Source of the DNA: Bacillus changyiensis
GTDB taxonomy: Bacteria; Bacillota; Bacilli; Bacillales; Bacillaceae
Direction of reading: 5' to 3'
Length of the DNA stretch: 64,000 nucleotides
NCBI RefSeq assembly: GCF_027706145.1
Contig: NZ_JAQFWW010000004.1
Coordinates: forward strand, 124,001-188,000
The number at the start of each line of letters is the position of its first letter. The stretch's first letter is position 1. The notes beneath the pieces were generated by a model, which was given only the letters and a program-made list of their open reading frames with translations, made no database searches and was not told where the DNA came from. Of the stretch, positions 9,518 through 18,122 are shown piece after piece. The position numbers and the translations under genes are program-made.

Positions 9518-11296
9518 TTATTGCCGATCTTTACTTTTGATTAAAAGGTCTAGCTCATCAAGTTGAGCGCTGTCCACTTCACTTGGAACTTCGGTCATTA
9601 AGCAGCTTGCACTCGCTGTTTTTGGAAATGCAATCGTATCTCTGAGGTTGGTACGACCGCTTAACAACATCACCAACCGATCAAGACCAAGGGCAATTCC
9701 ACCGTGTGGAGGTGCACCATATTCAAATGCCTCTAGTAAGAAGCCAAATCGTTCTTGCGCCTCTTCTTCCGTAAACCCTAGTAGTGCAAACATTTGATCT
9801 TGTACATCTTTTTCAAAAATACGGATTGAACCACCACCAAGTTCATAGCCATTTAAGACAAGGTCATAGGCTTGCGCTTTTATCTTTTCCGGATGTGTTT
9901 CAATCAAATGAAGATCTTCTCGTACAGGCATTGTAAATGGGTGGTGTGCTGCATAGAAACGGCCATCTTCAGCATCATATTCAAGCAGCGGCCAATCGAC
10001 TACCCACAAGAAGTTATACATACTTTCATCAATGAGCTGCAATTGTTTGCCGAGCTTTAGGCGTAACTCACCAAGTGCTTGGTTGACCACTTTCAGCCGA
10101 TCAGCAATAAACAATAACAAGTCTCCTTCTTCAGCGTTAAGCGCCTCTTTAAGACTTTCTTGTTTTTCATCAGCAAAGAATTTTGCAATTGGTCCCTTAA
10201 GACCATCCGCTTCAGATTTTAGCCAAGCCAGTCCTTTTGCCCCATAGTTTGCGACGAATTCTCCAAGCGCATCAATATCTTTGCGCGAGAAGTTTGCAGC
10301 AGCTCCTTTTACATTAATCGCTTTAACTGCCCCACCATTAGCAACAGCCGATGAGAACACTTTGAAATCAGAATCCTGAACGATTTCAGAAATATCGGTC
10401 AAAAGCATGCCAAAGCGCGTATCAGGTTTATCAGATCCATAAAGGTTCATCGCCACATCATAGGACATTCTTGGAAGAGGGAGAGAGATCTCCATCCCAC
10501 GAGTCTCACGCATCACTTCCGCCATCATTTCTTCGGACAACTTCATAATGTCCTCCTGACTCATAAACGATGCTTCAATATCAATTTGTGTAAATTCTGG
10601 TTGACGATCAGCCCGTAAATCTTCGTCCCTAAAACAGCGAGCAATTTGGTAATAACGGTCAAACCCAGATACCATCAAAAGCTGTTTAAAAAGTTGCGGA
10701 GATTGTGGAAGCGCATAAAATTCCCCTTTATGAACGCGGCTTGGTACAAGATATTCGCGTGCTCCTTCAGGTGTACTTTTTGTCAACACAGGTGTTTCGA
10801 TATCAAGAAACCCATGATCATCCAAAAAACGGCGCACAGATTTTGTTACGTTATGACGCATGCGCAAAGTATTAAACATTGCCGGACGGCGTAAATCGAG
10901 ATAACGGTGTTTTAATCGAATATCTTCTGAGACTTCAGAAGCCTGATGATCAATAGAAAAAGGTGGTGTTTTTGCCGTATTCAGCACCGTGACTGATTCC
11001 GCCTGAATCTCAATTTTTCCGGTTTTTAAGTTCGGGTTAATCGTTGATTCTTCCCGTGCAATCACTTTACCTGTAATATCAAGGACATATTCGCTTCTGA
11101 TCGTTTCAGCGATAGCCAATGCATCTTTAGAAACATCTGGGTTAAAGACAACTTGTACAATACCAGAACGGTCTCTTAAGTCGATAAAAATCAGACCTCC
11201 GAGATCGCGTCTTTTTTGAACCCAACCTTTTAGGACTATCGTTTCTCCGATCGCTGTCTCTATAATTTCGCCACAATAATAAGTTCGTCCAAACAA
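9518..11296 (-). CDS. aspS: aspartyl-tRNA synthetase
   Basis: Class II synthetase that charges tRNA-Asp. The 592-residue bacterial form has an N-terminal OB-fold anticodon-binding domain (about 15-110; [11 protein letters not shown]), class II motif 2 ([18 protein letters not shown] near 215-235), the bacterial GAD insertion (about 300-420), and motif 3 ([12 protein letters not shown]) near the C-terminus. The TTG start at 11296 follows AAAGGAG by about 9 bases. It lies 15 bases after hisS and is thus co-transcribed under the His T-box leader. No separate promoter is visible between them. Confidence 0.96.
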   Translation of the reverse strand: MFGRTYYCGEIIETAIGETIVLKGWVQKRRDLGGLIFIDLRDRSGIVQVVFNPDVSKDALAIAETIRSEYVLDITGKVIAREESTINPNLKTGKIEIQAESVTVLNTAKTPPFSIDHQASEVSEDIRLKHRYLDLRRPAMFNTLRMRHNVTKSVRRFLDDHGFLDIETPVLTKSTPEGAREYLVPSRVHKGEFYALPQSPQLFKQLLMVSGFDRYYQIARCFRDEDLRADRQPEFTQIDIEASFMSQEDIMKLSEEMMAEVMRETRGMEISLPLPRMSYDVAMNLYGSDKPDTRFGMLLTDISEIVQDSDFKVFSSAVANGGAVKAINVKGAAANFSRKDIDALGEFVANYGAKGLAWLKSEADGLKGPIAKFFADEKQESLKEALNAEEGDLLLFIADRLKVVNQALGELRLKLGKQLQLIDESMYNFLWVVDWPLLEYDAEDGRFYAAHHPFTMPVREDLHLIETHPEKIKAQAYDLVLNGYELGGGSIRIFEKDVQDQMFALLGFTEEEAQERFGFLLEAFEYGAPPHGGIALGLDRLVMLLSGRTNLRDTIAFPKTASASCLMTEVPSEVDSAQLDELDLLIKSKDRQ

Positions 11297-11311
11297 ATCG
11301 ATTCTCTCCTT

Positions 11312-12580
11312 TTAGCTATTTTCTTTTATAAACTCAATCAACTCATCAAGCATGATTTCTTGCTGTTCCCCTGTTTTGGCATCTTTAAGCTTGATTTTTT
11401 GCTGATTTAATTCATCCTCACCTAAAATGGCAATATACTTTGCATTCATACGGTCAGCCGATTTAAACTGACCTTTCATTTTTTTCTGCTCGTAATCTAT
11501 TTCAGCAGAGATCCCTGATTCTCGCAGCTTATAGAGAAGGGATACCGAATAGTCTTTTGCCTGTTCTCCTAATGTGACAATATAGCAATCGATTCCTTGA
11601 TCAGCAGCAATCTCGACATCTTCCGCATCGAGTGCAGCTAGCAGACGTTCAATACTCATCGCAAAGCCGATACCAGGTGCTTTCGGTCCGCCAAATTCCT
11701 CGGTCAATCCGTCATAGCGTCCTCCTCCAGCAAGTGTTGTGATCGCACCAAAACCTTTCGCATTACTCATGATTTCAAAAGCGGTATGGTTGTAATAATC
11801 AAGTCCTCTTACAAGATTCGGATCGATTTCAAATGGTATTCTGATATCTGTTAAGTATTGCTGAACTTTTGCAAAGTACGCTTTAGACTCATCATTTAAA
11901 TAATCAAGAATAGATGGGGCTGACTTCAGTAACTCATGATCTCGGTCTTGTTTACAGTCTAAAATCCTTAGCGGGTTTTGCTTTAGACGTTTTTGACAGT
12001 CACCACAAAACTCGCCAATTCGCCCTTCAAAGTGATTGATTAATGCCTCTCTGTGAGCATTTCGACTTGTTTTATCACCAAGACTATTTATAACGAGTTT
12101 CAAATTTTTTAACCCGGCTTTCCGGTAAACGCTCATTGCTAGTGCCATCACTTCCGCATCAATAGCCGGATCACTAGAGCCGATCGCTTCAATCCCGAAT
12201 TGATAAAATTGACGGTAGCGTCCGTTCTGCGGCCGTTCATAACGGAACATTGGACCGATATAGTAGAGCTTTGTCGGCTGAATTGGGTTTGCAAACAGTT
12301 TATTTTCAACAAACGAACGAACTGCAGGAGCTGTACCCTCGGGACGAAGGGTTAGACTTCTACCCTTTTTATCCGCAAATGTATACATCTCTTTTTGGAC
12401 GATATCAGTCGATTCTCCTACACCTCGCGAGAATAATTCTGTATGTTCAAAAACCGGTGTCCGAATTTCTTTATATTGATGTGTGTGGCAAATTTCTCTT
12501 ACAATTTCTTCGATATACTGCCAACGCTCTGACTCTCCAGGAAGAATATCCTGCGTTCCCCTTGGTATCATAAATTCCAT
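11312..12580 (-). CDS. hisS: histidyl-tRNA synthetase
   Basis: Class II synthetase for tRNA-His, 422 residues. Signatures are PRGTQDILPGE at the N-terminus, motif 2 FRYERPQNGRYRQFYQFG, the HisRS-specific LVRGLDYYNHTAFE and TLAGGGRYDGL, and motif 3 GIGFAMSIERLL. The C-terminal anticodon-binding domain follows. The ATG at 12580 has AGGAGG 8 bases upstream. Expression is controlled by the T-box riboswitch just upstream, and the transcript continues into aspS. Confidence 0.96.
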   Translation of the reverse strand: MEFMIPRGTQDILPGESERWQYIEEIVREICHTHQYKEIRTPVFEHTELFSRGVGESTDIVQKEMYTFADKKGRSLTLRPEGTAPAVRSFVENKLFANPIQPTKLYYIGPMFRYERPQNGRYRQFYQFGIEAIGSSDPAIDAEVMALAMSVYRKAGLKNLKLVINSLGDKTSRNAHREALINHFEGRIGEFCGDCQKRLKQNPLRILDCKQDRDHELLKSAPSILDYLNDESKAYFAKVQQYLTDIRIPFEIDPNLVRGLDYYNHTAFEIMSNAKGFGAITTLAGGGRYDGLTEEFGGPKAPGIGFAMSIERLLAALDAEDVEIAADQGIDCYIVTLGEQAKDYSVSLLYKLRESGISAEIDYEQKKMKGQFKSADRMNAKYIAILGEDELNQQKIKLKDAKTGEQQEIMLDELIEFIKENS

Positions 12581-12616
12581 TTTATGAGCCTCCTCATCAG
12601 TTACTTATCTATATAA

Positions 12617-12882
12617 TAAAAAAACCCTCGATCCTACTATAAAATAAATAGTAGGGACGAGAGTATACCCGTGGTGCCACCCTAGTTGGAACTTAACAGT
12701 TCCCGCTTTCAATCCTTTAACGCAGGTTCACGTCCTCCGCCTATGTACTGTGCTCACGGACAGCTTTCAGCGGGAAACCTTCGGAGTGTTCATTCGTGTA
12801 AGATACCGTGCAGACCGCTTTCAGCCTAAGGCGGTTCCTCTCTTCCCACGTACTCTTACCTACTATGCTCCATCAACAGTTC
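12617..12882 (-). promoter_or_regulatory. T-box riboswitch of hisS-aspS, His specifier
   Basis: The minus strand contains the T-box core AGGGTGGCACCACGGG (about 12667-12682), followed by a terminator hairpin (CTCGTCCCTACTAT paired with ATAGTAGGATCGAG) and seven T (12617-12665). Upstream, Stem I is closed by GTAAGA with TCTTAC. The 5' side of the internal loop has AGTA, and the 3' side has a CAC codon (12808-12810), the specifier for histidine. Uncharged tRNA-His would stabilise the antiterminator and allow transcription of hisS-aspS. Confidence 0.92.
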
Positions 12883-12909
12883 ATTTAAATATGTATACTA
12901 ATTTATATA

Positions 12910-12938
12910 ATAATACGGGGTTACCATATTGATGTCAA
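12910..12938 (-). promoter_or_regulatory. sigma-A promoter of hisS-aspS
   Basis: Consensus -35 TTGACA (12933-12938), 17-bp spacer, -10 TATTAT (12910-12915) on the minus strand, just upstream of the T-box Stem I. The -35 lies immediately after the stop codon of the yrzK-like gene. Confidence 0.85.
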
Positions 12939-12943
12939 CCCTG

Positions 12944-13105
12944 TTAGCGTTTCTTTTTATTTTTAATGATCTCTTTTAATGTCATTCCCAATTCTGGCGC
13001 AGTCTCTTCTAAAAAGCCAGCACTTTCAGGATCAACATGATCTTTCATATGTAAATTTCCTTCTTGCTCGTGAATCGCTTTACCCATCTGATGATTATAT
13101 CTCAA
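12944..13105 (-). CDS. small hypothetical protein, YrzK-like by position
   Basis: A 53-residue reading frame ends just before the hisS promoter. The TTG start at 13105 has AAGGGG 8 bases upstream and gives a protein beginning MRYNHQMGKAIHEQEGNL. The C-terminus is helical and basic (LGMTLKEIIKNKKKR). No signal peptide or membrane segment is seen. B. subtilis has a small gene, yrzK, at the same place between the amidase gene yrvJ and hisS; homology is inferred from position only. The ribosome site and codon pattern support a real gene. Function is unknown. Confidence 0.6.
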   Translation of the reverse strand: MRYNHQMGKAIHEQEGNLHMKDHVDPESAGFLEETAPELGMTLKEIIKNKKKR

Positions 13106-13231
13106 TGTCACTACCCCTTTTTTTCTATAGTATGAACAAACCATTTTCATTTTATTTAAAAAAAGGCAAGGAAAAAAAGATCTTGGAAAAGAAGTATGTA
13201 ATCCACCTGAAAGGAGTGATGAAACATTCGT

Positions 13232-14530
13232 TTGGAAAAAAGCTCATACTTCATTTTATCGCTAGTGTTAATTGCTCAAGTTTCATTTTTCACACAACTT
13301 GAAACAGCTTCGGCAAAAACTGAGGAAGCAGTCATAACTCATGATGTAGTAAATGTCAGAAGTACACCGAAACGAGATAGCGAAATCATAAGTGTTATTA
13401 GTCAAAATGACAGCTATCCGATATTGGAGGAAAAAAGCAACTGGATTCAAATCGAATTAAACGATGGACAAAAAGGTTGGGTTATGTCAAAGCTAGTTGA
13501 GAAATCAGAAGAAGAAGCTGATTCTAACGATAACAGCATGGCAACATTTGATCCAGTTTCAAAAGACAAACGCGTAGGTACAGTTGGCGTTTCCACCCTT
13601 TATGTCAGAAGTTCTGCTTCCCAGCAGGCTCCCATTGTTGCAACCTTAAAACGAAATTACAACATGACCATTACAAACGAAAGAAACGGTTGGTATGAAA
13701 TTGATTTTAATGGACAAACAGGCTGGGTTGGAAGCCAATACATCGTCTTCAAAAACAGTGAACAGGGATCAACACAAAAGACCATCATTATTCATGATGA
13801 TACCAATATCAGAAGTGAGCCAACAACCACCTCTCACATTGTCAAACGCGCTAAAAATGGTGAAGTATATCCTATTTCCGCTACAAAAGGTGATTGGTAT
13901 GAAATCACCTTGGCAAACGGAAGATCAGCATATGTGGCCAGTTGGGTTGTCCAGACATCCAATCAAGCAAGTTCAAATATAGATATCGGCTCTGTTGAAC
14001 ATAAAACGATTGTTATTGATGCAGGACATGGCGGCTATGATAGTGGGACCATCGGAACCCAAGGTACTCTTGAAAAAAGCTTAACACTTAAAACGGCTAA
14101 GCTTTTGGAGAAAAAATTGAAAGACGCTGGAGCCAACGTGTACATGACCCGTGATGACAATTTTTTTGTGAGCCTTCAGTCGCGGGTTGCGACCTCCCAT
14201 CAATGGCATGCAGATGCTTTTATCAGCATTCATTTCGATAGTTACACTCATTCTTCTGTTCGAGGAAATACAGCCTATTATTACAGCACAGTTAAAGATC
14301 AGAAACTTGCAGCAGATATTCAAGCTGAGATCGAGAAACAATCGTCACTGCCAAGCCGTGGTGTTTTGTTTGGCGATTATTTTGTTTTAAGAGAAAATAA
14401 ACAACCAGCTGCTTTATTTGAACTCGGCTATTTAAGTCATCCCCAAGAAGAAGCAATCGTCAGCACGAATGGTTATCAGGAAAGAGTGACAGAAGGGATC
14501 TTAAGTGGACTCGAAGATTATTTTAATTAA
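13232..14530 (+). CDS. yrvJ: secreted N-acetylmuramoyl-L-alanine amidase with three SH3b domains (YrvJ-like)
   Basis: Zinc amidase_3 enzyme that cleaves the lactyl-L-Ala bond of peptidoglycan outside the cell. Order: signal peptide (about 1-29, ends ASA-KT), three bacterial SH3 repeats (about 35-92, 108-168, 180-240; each with NVRS/YVRS/NIRS and GWV or YVASWV), then the catalytic domain (about 257-432). Zinc ligands are seen in DAGHGG, TLEKSLTL and SIHFDS; the catalytic glutamate is in FELGYLSHP. The start is uncertain: the strong AAGGAGTG site at 13211-13218 is best spaced for an out-of-frame ATG (13219) or an in-frame ATT (13226), and the TTG at 13232 is far from it. Confidence 0.9.
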   Translation: MEKSSYFILSLVLIAQVSFFTQLETASAKTEEAVITHDVVNVRSTPKRDSEIISVISQNDSYPILEEKSNWIQIELNDGQKGWVMSKLVEKSEEEADSNDNSMATFDPVSKDKRVGTVGVSTLYVRSSASQQAPIVATLKRNYNMTITNERNGWYEIDFNGQTGWVGSQYIVFKNSEQGSTQKTIIIHDDTNIRSEPTTTSHIVKRAKNGEVYPISATKGDWYEITLANGRSAYVASWVVQTSNQASSNIDIGSVEHKTIVIDAGHGGYDSGTIGTQGTLEKSLTLKTAKLLEKKLKDAGANVYMTRDDNFFVSLQSRVATSHQWHADAFISIHFDSYTHSSVRGNTAYYYSTVKDQKLAADIQAEIEKQSSLPSRGVLFGDYFVLRENKQPAALFELGYLSHPQEEAIVSTNGYQERVTEGILSGLEDYFN

Positions 14531-14761
14531 ATGCCAAATAGAGCATTATGATCTAAAATGGACTGAAATCAACTTGCTAAGGTAGTTCCTTTGTTTAAAC
14601 AGATGACAGATGGTCAAGCTGTACGACCTAAACGATAAACAAAGCAACAATTCATGCCATCACAAAATCAAATAAAAAACAATTGGAGCTAAAAAAATAA
14701 ATGGCAGCAACTTTAATATGTGATAGACAGCATCTTAAAGCTACAGCCATCATTCAGTTTT

Positions 14762-15205
14762 CTAAGCTTGTGAATCCATAATTAATGTAACGGGGCCAGA
14801 GTTTGTTAATTTGACATCCATCATTTCTCCAAACCTACCTGTCTCTACAGACACTCCTTTTTCACGGAGAAGTCTGTTCCATTCCTCATATAATTGAAGC
14901 GCTACATCCGGTTTGGCGGCTTTTGTAAAGTTAGGCCGCCTTCCCTTTTTTGTTTCACCATATAATGTAAATTGCGATACTGACAATACCGAACCACCCA
15001 CATCTAACAGGGAAAGATTCATTTTCTCAGCTTCGTCCTCAAAGATACGCAGATTGACAAGCTTCTCTGCTAAATAGACGGCATCCTCACTCGTATCTTC
15101 ATGAGTCACCCCAACAAGCACCATCAGGCCGAGACCGATTTTACCAACGATCTCACCGCTTACTGATACAGTTGCATCTGTGACCCGCTGAACAACTAAT
15201 TTCAT
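14762..15205 (-). CDS. dtd: D-aminoacyl-tRNA deacylase
   Basis: Dtd removes D-amino acids (and glycine) mischarged on tRNA. The 147-residue protein has both family motifs: SQFT at 77-80 within [12 protein letters not shown], and the cis Gly-Pro motif in NSGPVT at 135-140. The ATG at 15205 follows GGAGGGACACC. The gene is 13 bases downstream of relA, as in B. subtilis (yrvI), so the two are probably co-transcribed. Confidence 0.95.
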   Translation of the reverse strand: MKLVVQRVTDATVSVSGEIVGKIGLGLMVLVGVTHEDTSEDAVYLAEKLVNLRIFEDEAEKMNLSLLDVGGSVLSVSQFTLYGETKKGRRPNFTKAAKPDVALQLYEEWNRLLREKGVSVETGRFGEMMDVKLTNSGPVTLIMDSQA

Positions 15206-15218
15206 GACGGTGTCCCTC

Positions 15219-17420
15219 CTAGTTCATCACCCTGCGTACTGAATAAATATCTCTGATCTGCTTAATTCGTTCGACAACTTTATGCAAATGATTGATATTT
15301 TGTATGAAAATTGCCATATGAATGGTTGCCACTTTATTGCGATCAGACTTGCCTGAAACAGATGAAATATTCGTTTTCGTTTCATTGACGGCTTGGAGTA
15401 CTTCATTTAATAGGCCGCGTCTGTCATAGCCTAATATTTCAATTTCAACATTGTATTCTTTTCTCCGCTGTGTTTGAGGCTCATGTTCCCATTCTACTGG
15501 AATAAGACGGTCAAGCGCTTCATTTGTCAAAACATTCGGGCAATCTTCGCGGTGTACAGAGACACCTCTCCCCTTCGTAATAAAGCCGACGATCGGATCA
15601 CCAGGAACAGGGTTACAACACTTAGACAGACGGATTAATAGGTTGTCCACACCTTTAACACGTACACCAGCTTCACGTTTTTTTCCTTGGTACGGCTTTG
15701 TTTCAGCGGTCACTTCCTGAACGTTCTTTACTTGTTCTTCCTGATCCCGCATTTTCCGTTCTTTTTCTGTCAGACGGTTTGCGACTTGCAGCGCCGTGAT
15801 TCCGTTATAACCAACAGCGGCATACATATCTTCTTCATTTGTGAAGTTAAATTTGTCAGCTACTTTCTGCAGGTTTTCAGCTGTCAATACATCTTTTACT
15901 TCAAAGTCCAAGTTTTTAATCTCTTTTTCGATCAGTTCTTTGCCTTTTTCAACATTTTCTTCCCTGCGCTGTTTTTTGAAAAACTGGCGAATTTTATGCT
16001 TTGCCTGAGATGTCTGAGCAAGATTAATCCAGTCTTGACTCGGACCATATGAATGCTTGGATGTCATAATTTCGACAATATCTCCAGTACGCAACTTATA
16101 GTCGAGTGTAACCATTTTGCCGTTCACTTTCGCTCCGATCGTTTTATTGCCGATTTCTGAATGAATCCGATAAGAGAAATCGATAGGTACAGAACCGGAT
16201 GGGAGCTCAATCACGTCTCCTTTTGGTGTAAAGACGAACACCATGTCTGAAAACAAATCGATTTTAAGTGATTCCATAAACTCTTCCGCATCATTTGATT
16301 CATTTTGAAATTCTAAGATCTCGCGGAACCATGATAATTTTTTCTCAAAGCTTGCCCCATCATTGACATTTTTGCCTTCTTTATAGGCCCAGTGAGCTGC
16401 AATCCCGTACTCGGCAATCTCATGCATTTCAAATGTTCTGATCTGCACCTCGAGTGGGTCTCCTTTTGGTCCAATGACTGTCGTATGAAGCGACTGATAC
16501 ATGTTCGGTTTTGGCATTGCAATATAATCTTTAAATCGACCAGGCATCGGTTTCCAGCATGTATGGATAATCCCCAGCACTGCATAACAATCCTTAATAC
16601 TATTGACTAAAATTCGTACAGCGAGCAAATCATAAATTTCGTTAAACTGTTTGTTCTGCATCGCCATTTTTCGATAAATGCTATATATATGTTTAGGACG
16701 TCCAGAGAAATCCGCTTTAATGTTGACCTCTTCAACGCGATTTCTCACTTCATTGACAACTTTTTCAACATATAATTCTCTCTCTGCTCGTTTTTTCTTC
16801 ATTAAATTTACAATTCGGTAGTACTGCTGTGGATTTAAATACCTTAAAGCGGTGTCCTCAAGCTCCCACTTAATTTTTGAAATCCCAAGGCGATGCGCCA
16901 GCGGAGCAAAAATTTCTAGTGTTTCATTGGATATTCTCCGCTGCTTTTCCTGTGGTAAATGCTTCAGTGTTCGCATATTATGAAGACGGTCTGCCAATTT
17001 AATCAAAATGACGCGGATATCTTGAGCCATTGCCACAAACATTTTGCGATGATTTTCCGCCTGCTGCTCTTCTTGCGATTTATATTTAATTTTTCCAAGC
17101 TTTGTAACACCATCTACAAGCATTGCGACTTCTTCGTTAAATACATTTTTTAAATCATCAAGCGTTACACTGGTATCTTCGACAACATCGTGAAGAAATC
17201 CCCCCGCAATCGTCGCTGGATCCATTTCTAGATCAACTAGAATTCCTGCTACCTGAATCGGATGGATAATGTAAGGCTCACCTGATTTGCGGTACTGTTC
17301 GCGATGCGCGTCTTCCGCGTATTGATAAGCGTCTCTTATAAAAGCAATATGTTCATCGGAAAGGTAAGCTTTTGCCCTTTCAATGACTTGCTCAGCAGTT
17401 AATACTTGTTCGTTCGCCAT
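15219..17420 (-). CDS. relA: bifunctional (p)ppGpp synthetase/hydrolase Rel
   Basis: Long RSH protein of the stringent response, which makes and degrades (p)ppGpp. The 733 residues contain the HD hydrolase domain (metal ligands H53 and H77-D78 of HDVVED, so hydrolase is likely active), the synthetase domain (about 200-360; [24 protein letters not shown]), a TGS domain (about 390-450; [14 protein letters not shown]), the zinc-finger/RIS segment (CCNPVPGD) and a C-terminal ACT domain (about 655-733). The ATG follows AAAAAAGGTG. It heads the relA-dtd unit. Confidence 0.97.
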   Translation of the reverse strand: MANEQVLTAEQVIERAKAYLSDEHIAFIRDAYQYAEDAHREQYRKSGEPYIIHPIQVAGILVDLEMDPATIAGGFLHDVVEDTSVTLDDLKNVFNEEVAMLVDGVTKLGKIKYKSQEEQQAENHRKMFVAMAQDIRVILIKLADRLHNMRTLKHLPQEKQRRISNETLEIFAPLAHRLGISKIKWELEDTALRYLNPQQYYRIVNLMKKKRAERELYVEKVVNEVRNRVEEVNIKADFSGRPKHIYSIYRKMAMQNKQFNEIYDLLAVRILVNSIKDCYAVLGIIHTCWKPMPGRFKDYIAMPKPNMYQSLHTTVIGPKGDPLEVQIRTFEMHEIAEYGIAAHWAYKEGKNVNDGASFEKKLSWFREILEFQNESNDAEEFMESLKIDLFSDMVFVFTPKGDVIELPSGSVPIDFSYRIHSEIGNKTIGAKVNGKMVTLDYKLRTGDIVEIMTSKHSYGPSQDWINLAQTSQAKHKIRQFFKKQRREENVEKGKELIEKEIKNLDFEVKDVLTAENLQKVADKFNFTNEEDMYAAVGYNGITALQVANRLTEKERKMRDQEEQVKNVQEVTAETKPYQGKKREAGVRVKGVDNLLIRLSKCCNPVPGDPIVGFITKGRGVSVHREDCPNVLTNEALDRLIPVEWEHEPQTQRRKEYNVEIEILGYDRRGLLNEVLQAVNETKTNISSVSGKSDRNKVATIHMAIFIQNINHLHKVVERIKQIRDIYSVRRVMN

Positions 17421-17449
17421 GGAATCACCTTTTTTATATTGAAAACTGT

Positions 17450-17478
17450 ATTGTAATTATTATCAAGAAAAATGTCAC
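17450..17478 (-). promoter_or_regulatory. sigma-A promoter of relA-dtd
   Basis: -35 GTGACA (17473-17478) and -10 TACAAT (17450-17455) lie on the minus strand, separated by 17 bp, about 30 bases before the relA start. Confidence 0.72.
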
Positions 17479-17544
17479 AGATGTAAAGAGAAGAAATTGA
17501 AAAGGTCAAAAAAAACCGTTCTATAACATTTTTTAAAGAATAGG

Positions 17545-17577
17545 AAAAAAGCACTCGCATTTCATGAGTGCTTTTTA
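17545..17577 (-). terminator. terminator after apt
   Basis: Hairpin AAAAAGCACTC / GAGTGCTTTTT with T-runs on both strands, between apt and relA. It ends the apt transcript. Confidence 0.85.
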
Positions 17578-17592
17578 TAGTATAAAATGTGT

Positions 17593-18105
17593 TTAATATT
17601 GCATCAAGGTTAACATATCATATCCGTTCAGTTTTTTTCTTCCTTCAAGATATGTCAATTCGATGAGAAAGGCGATTCCCGCAACAACACCACCAAGCTC
17701 TTCAACTAGCTTGATCGTTGCTTCAATTGTTCCTCCGGTTGCAAGAAGGTCATCTGTAATAAGGACACGTTGCCCTGGCAAAATCGCATCTTTGTGGATC
17801 GTGAGGACATCCTTTCCATATTCTAAGCCATAGTCAACTTTTACGACTTCACGAGGTAGTTTGCCTTCTTTTCGAACTGGCGCAAAACCCACACCAAGTG
17901 CATACGCAACCGGACAGCCAATAATAAATCCTCTTGCTTCAGGACCGACGACAAGATCGATATGCTTTTCTTTTGCATAGTTTACAATTTGATCTGTCGC
18001 ATAGCGATAGACTTCTCCTTTATCCATCAGTGTTGTAATATCTTTAAATTGTACGCCTTCCTTTGGATAATCCGGTACAATTGTTACATACTTCTTTAAA
18101 TCCAT
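17593..18105 (-). CDS. apt: adenine phosphoribosyltransferase
   Basis: Converts adenine and PRPP to AMP in purine salvage. The 170-residue protein has the PRPP-binding loop [13 protein letters not shown] at 114-126 and the substrate segment [10 protein letters not shown] at 54-63. It lies 17 bases downstream of recJ and upstream of relA, as in B. subtilis. A terminator separates it from relA, which has its own promoter. Confidence 0.96.
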   Translation of the reverse strand: MDLKKYVTIVPDYPKEGVQFKDITTLMDKGEVYRYATDQIVNYAKEKHIDLVVGPEARGFIIGCPVAYALGVGFAPVRKEGKLPREVVKVDYGLEYGKDVLTIHKDAILPGQRVLITDDLLATGGTIEATIKLVEELGGVVAGIAFLIELTYLEGRKKLNGYDMLTLMQY

Positions 18106-18122
18106 CTGTTTTCATGTCCTCC

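Noticed and set aside
9381-9566. 61-residue plus-strand reading frame beside aspS
   Set aside because: Antisense to the 6S RNA gene and its promoter; no coding character.
12750-12932. 60-residue plus-strand reading frame upstream of hisS
   Set aside because: It lies antisense to the T-box leader, whose conserved RNA elements explain the sequence.
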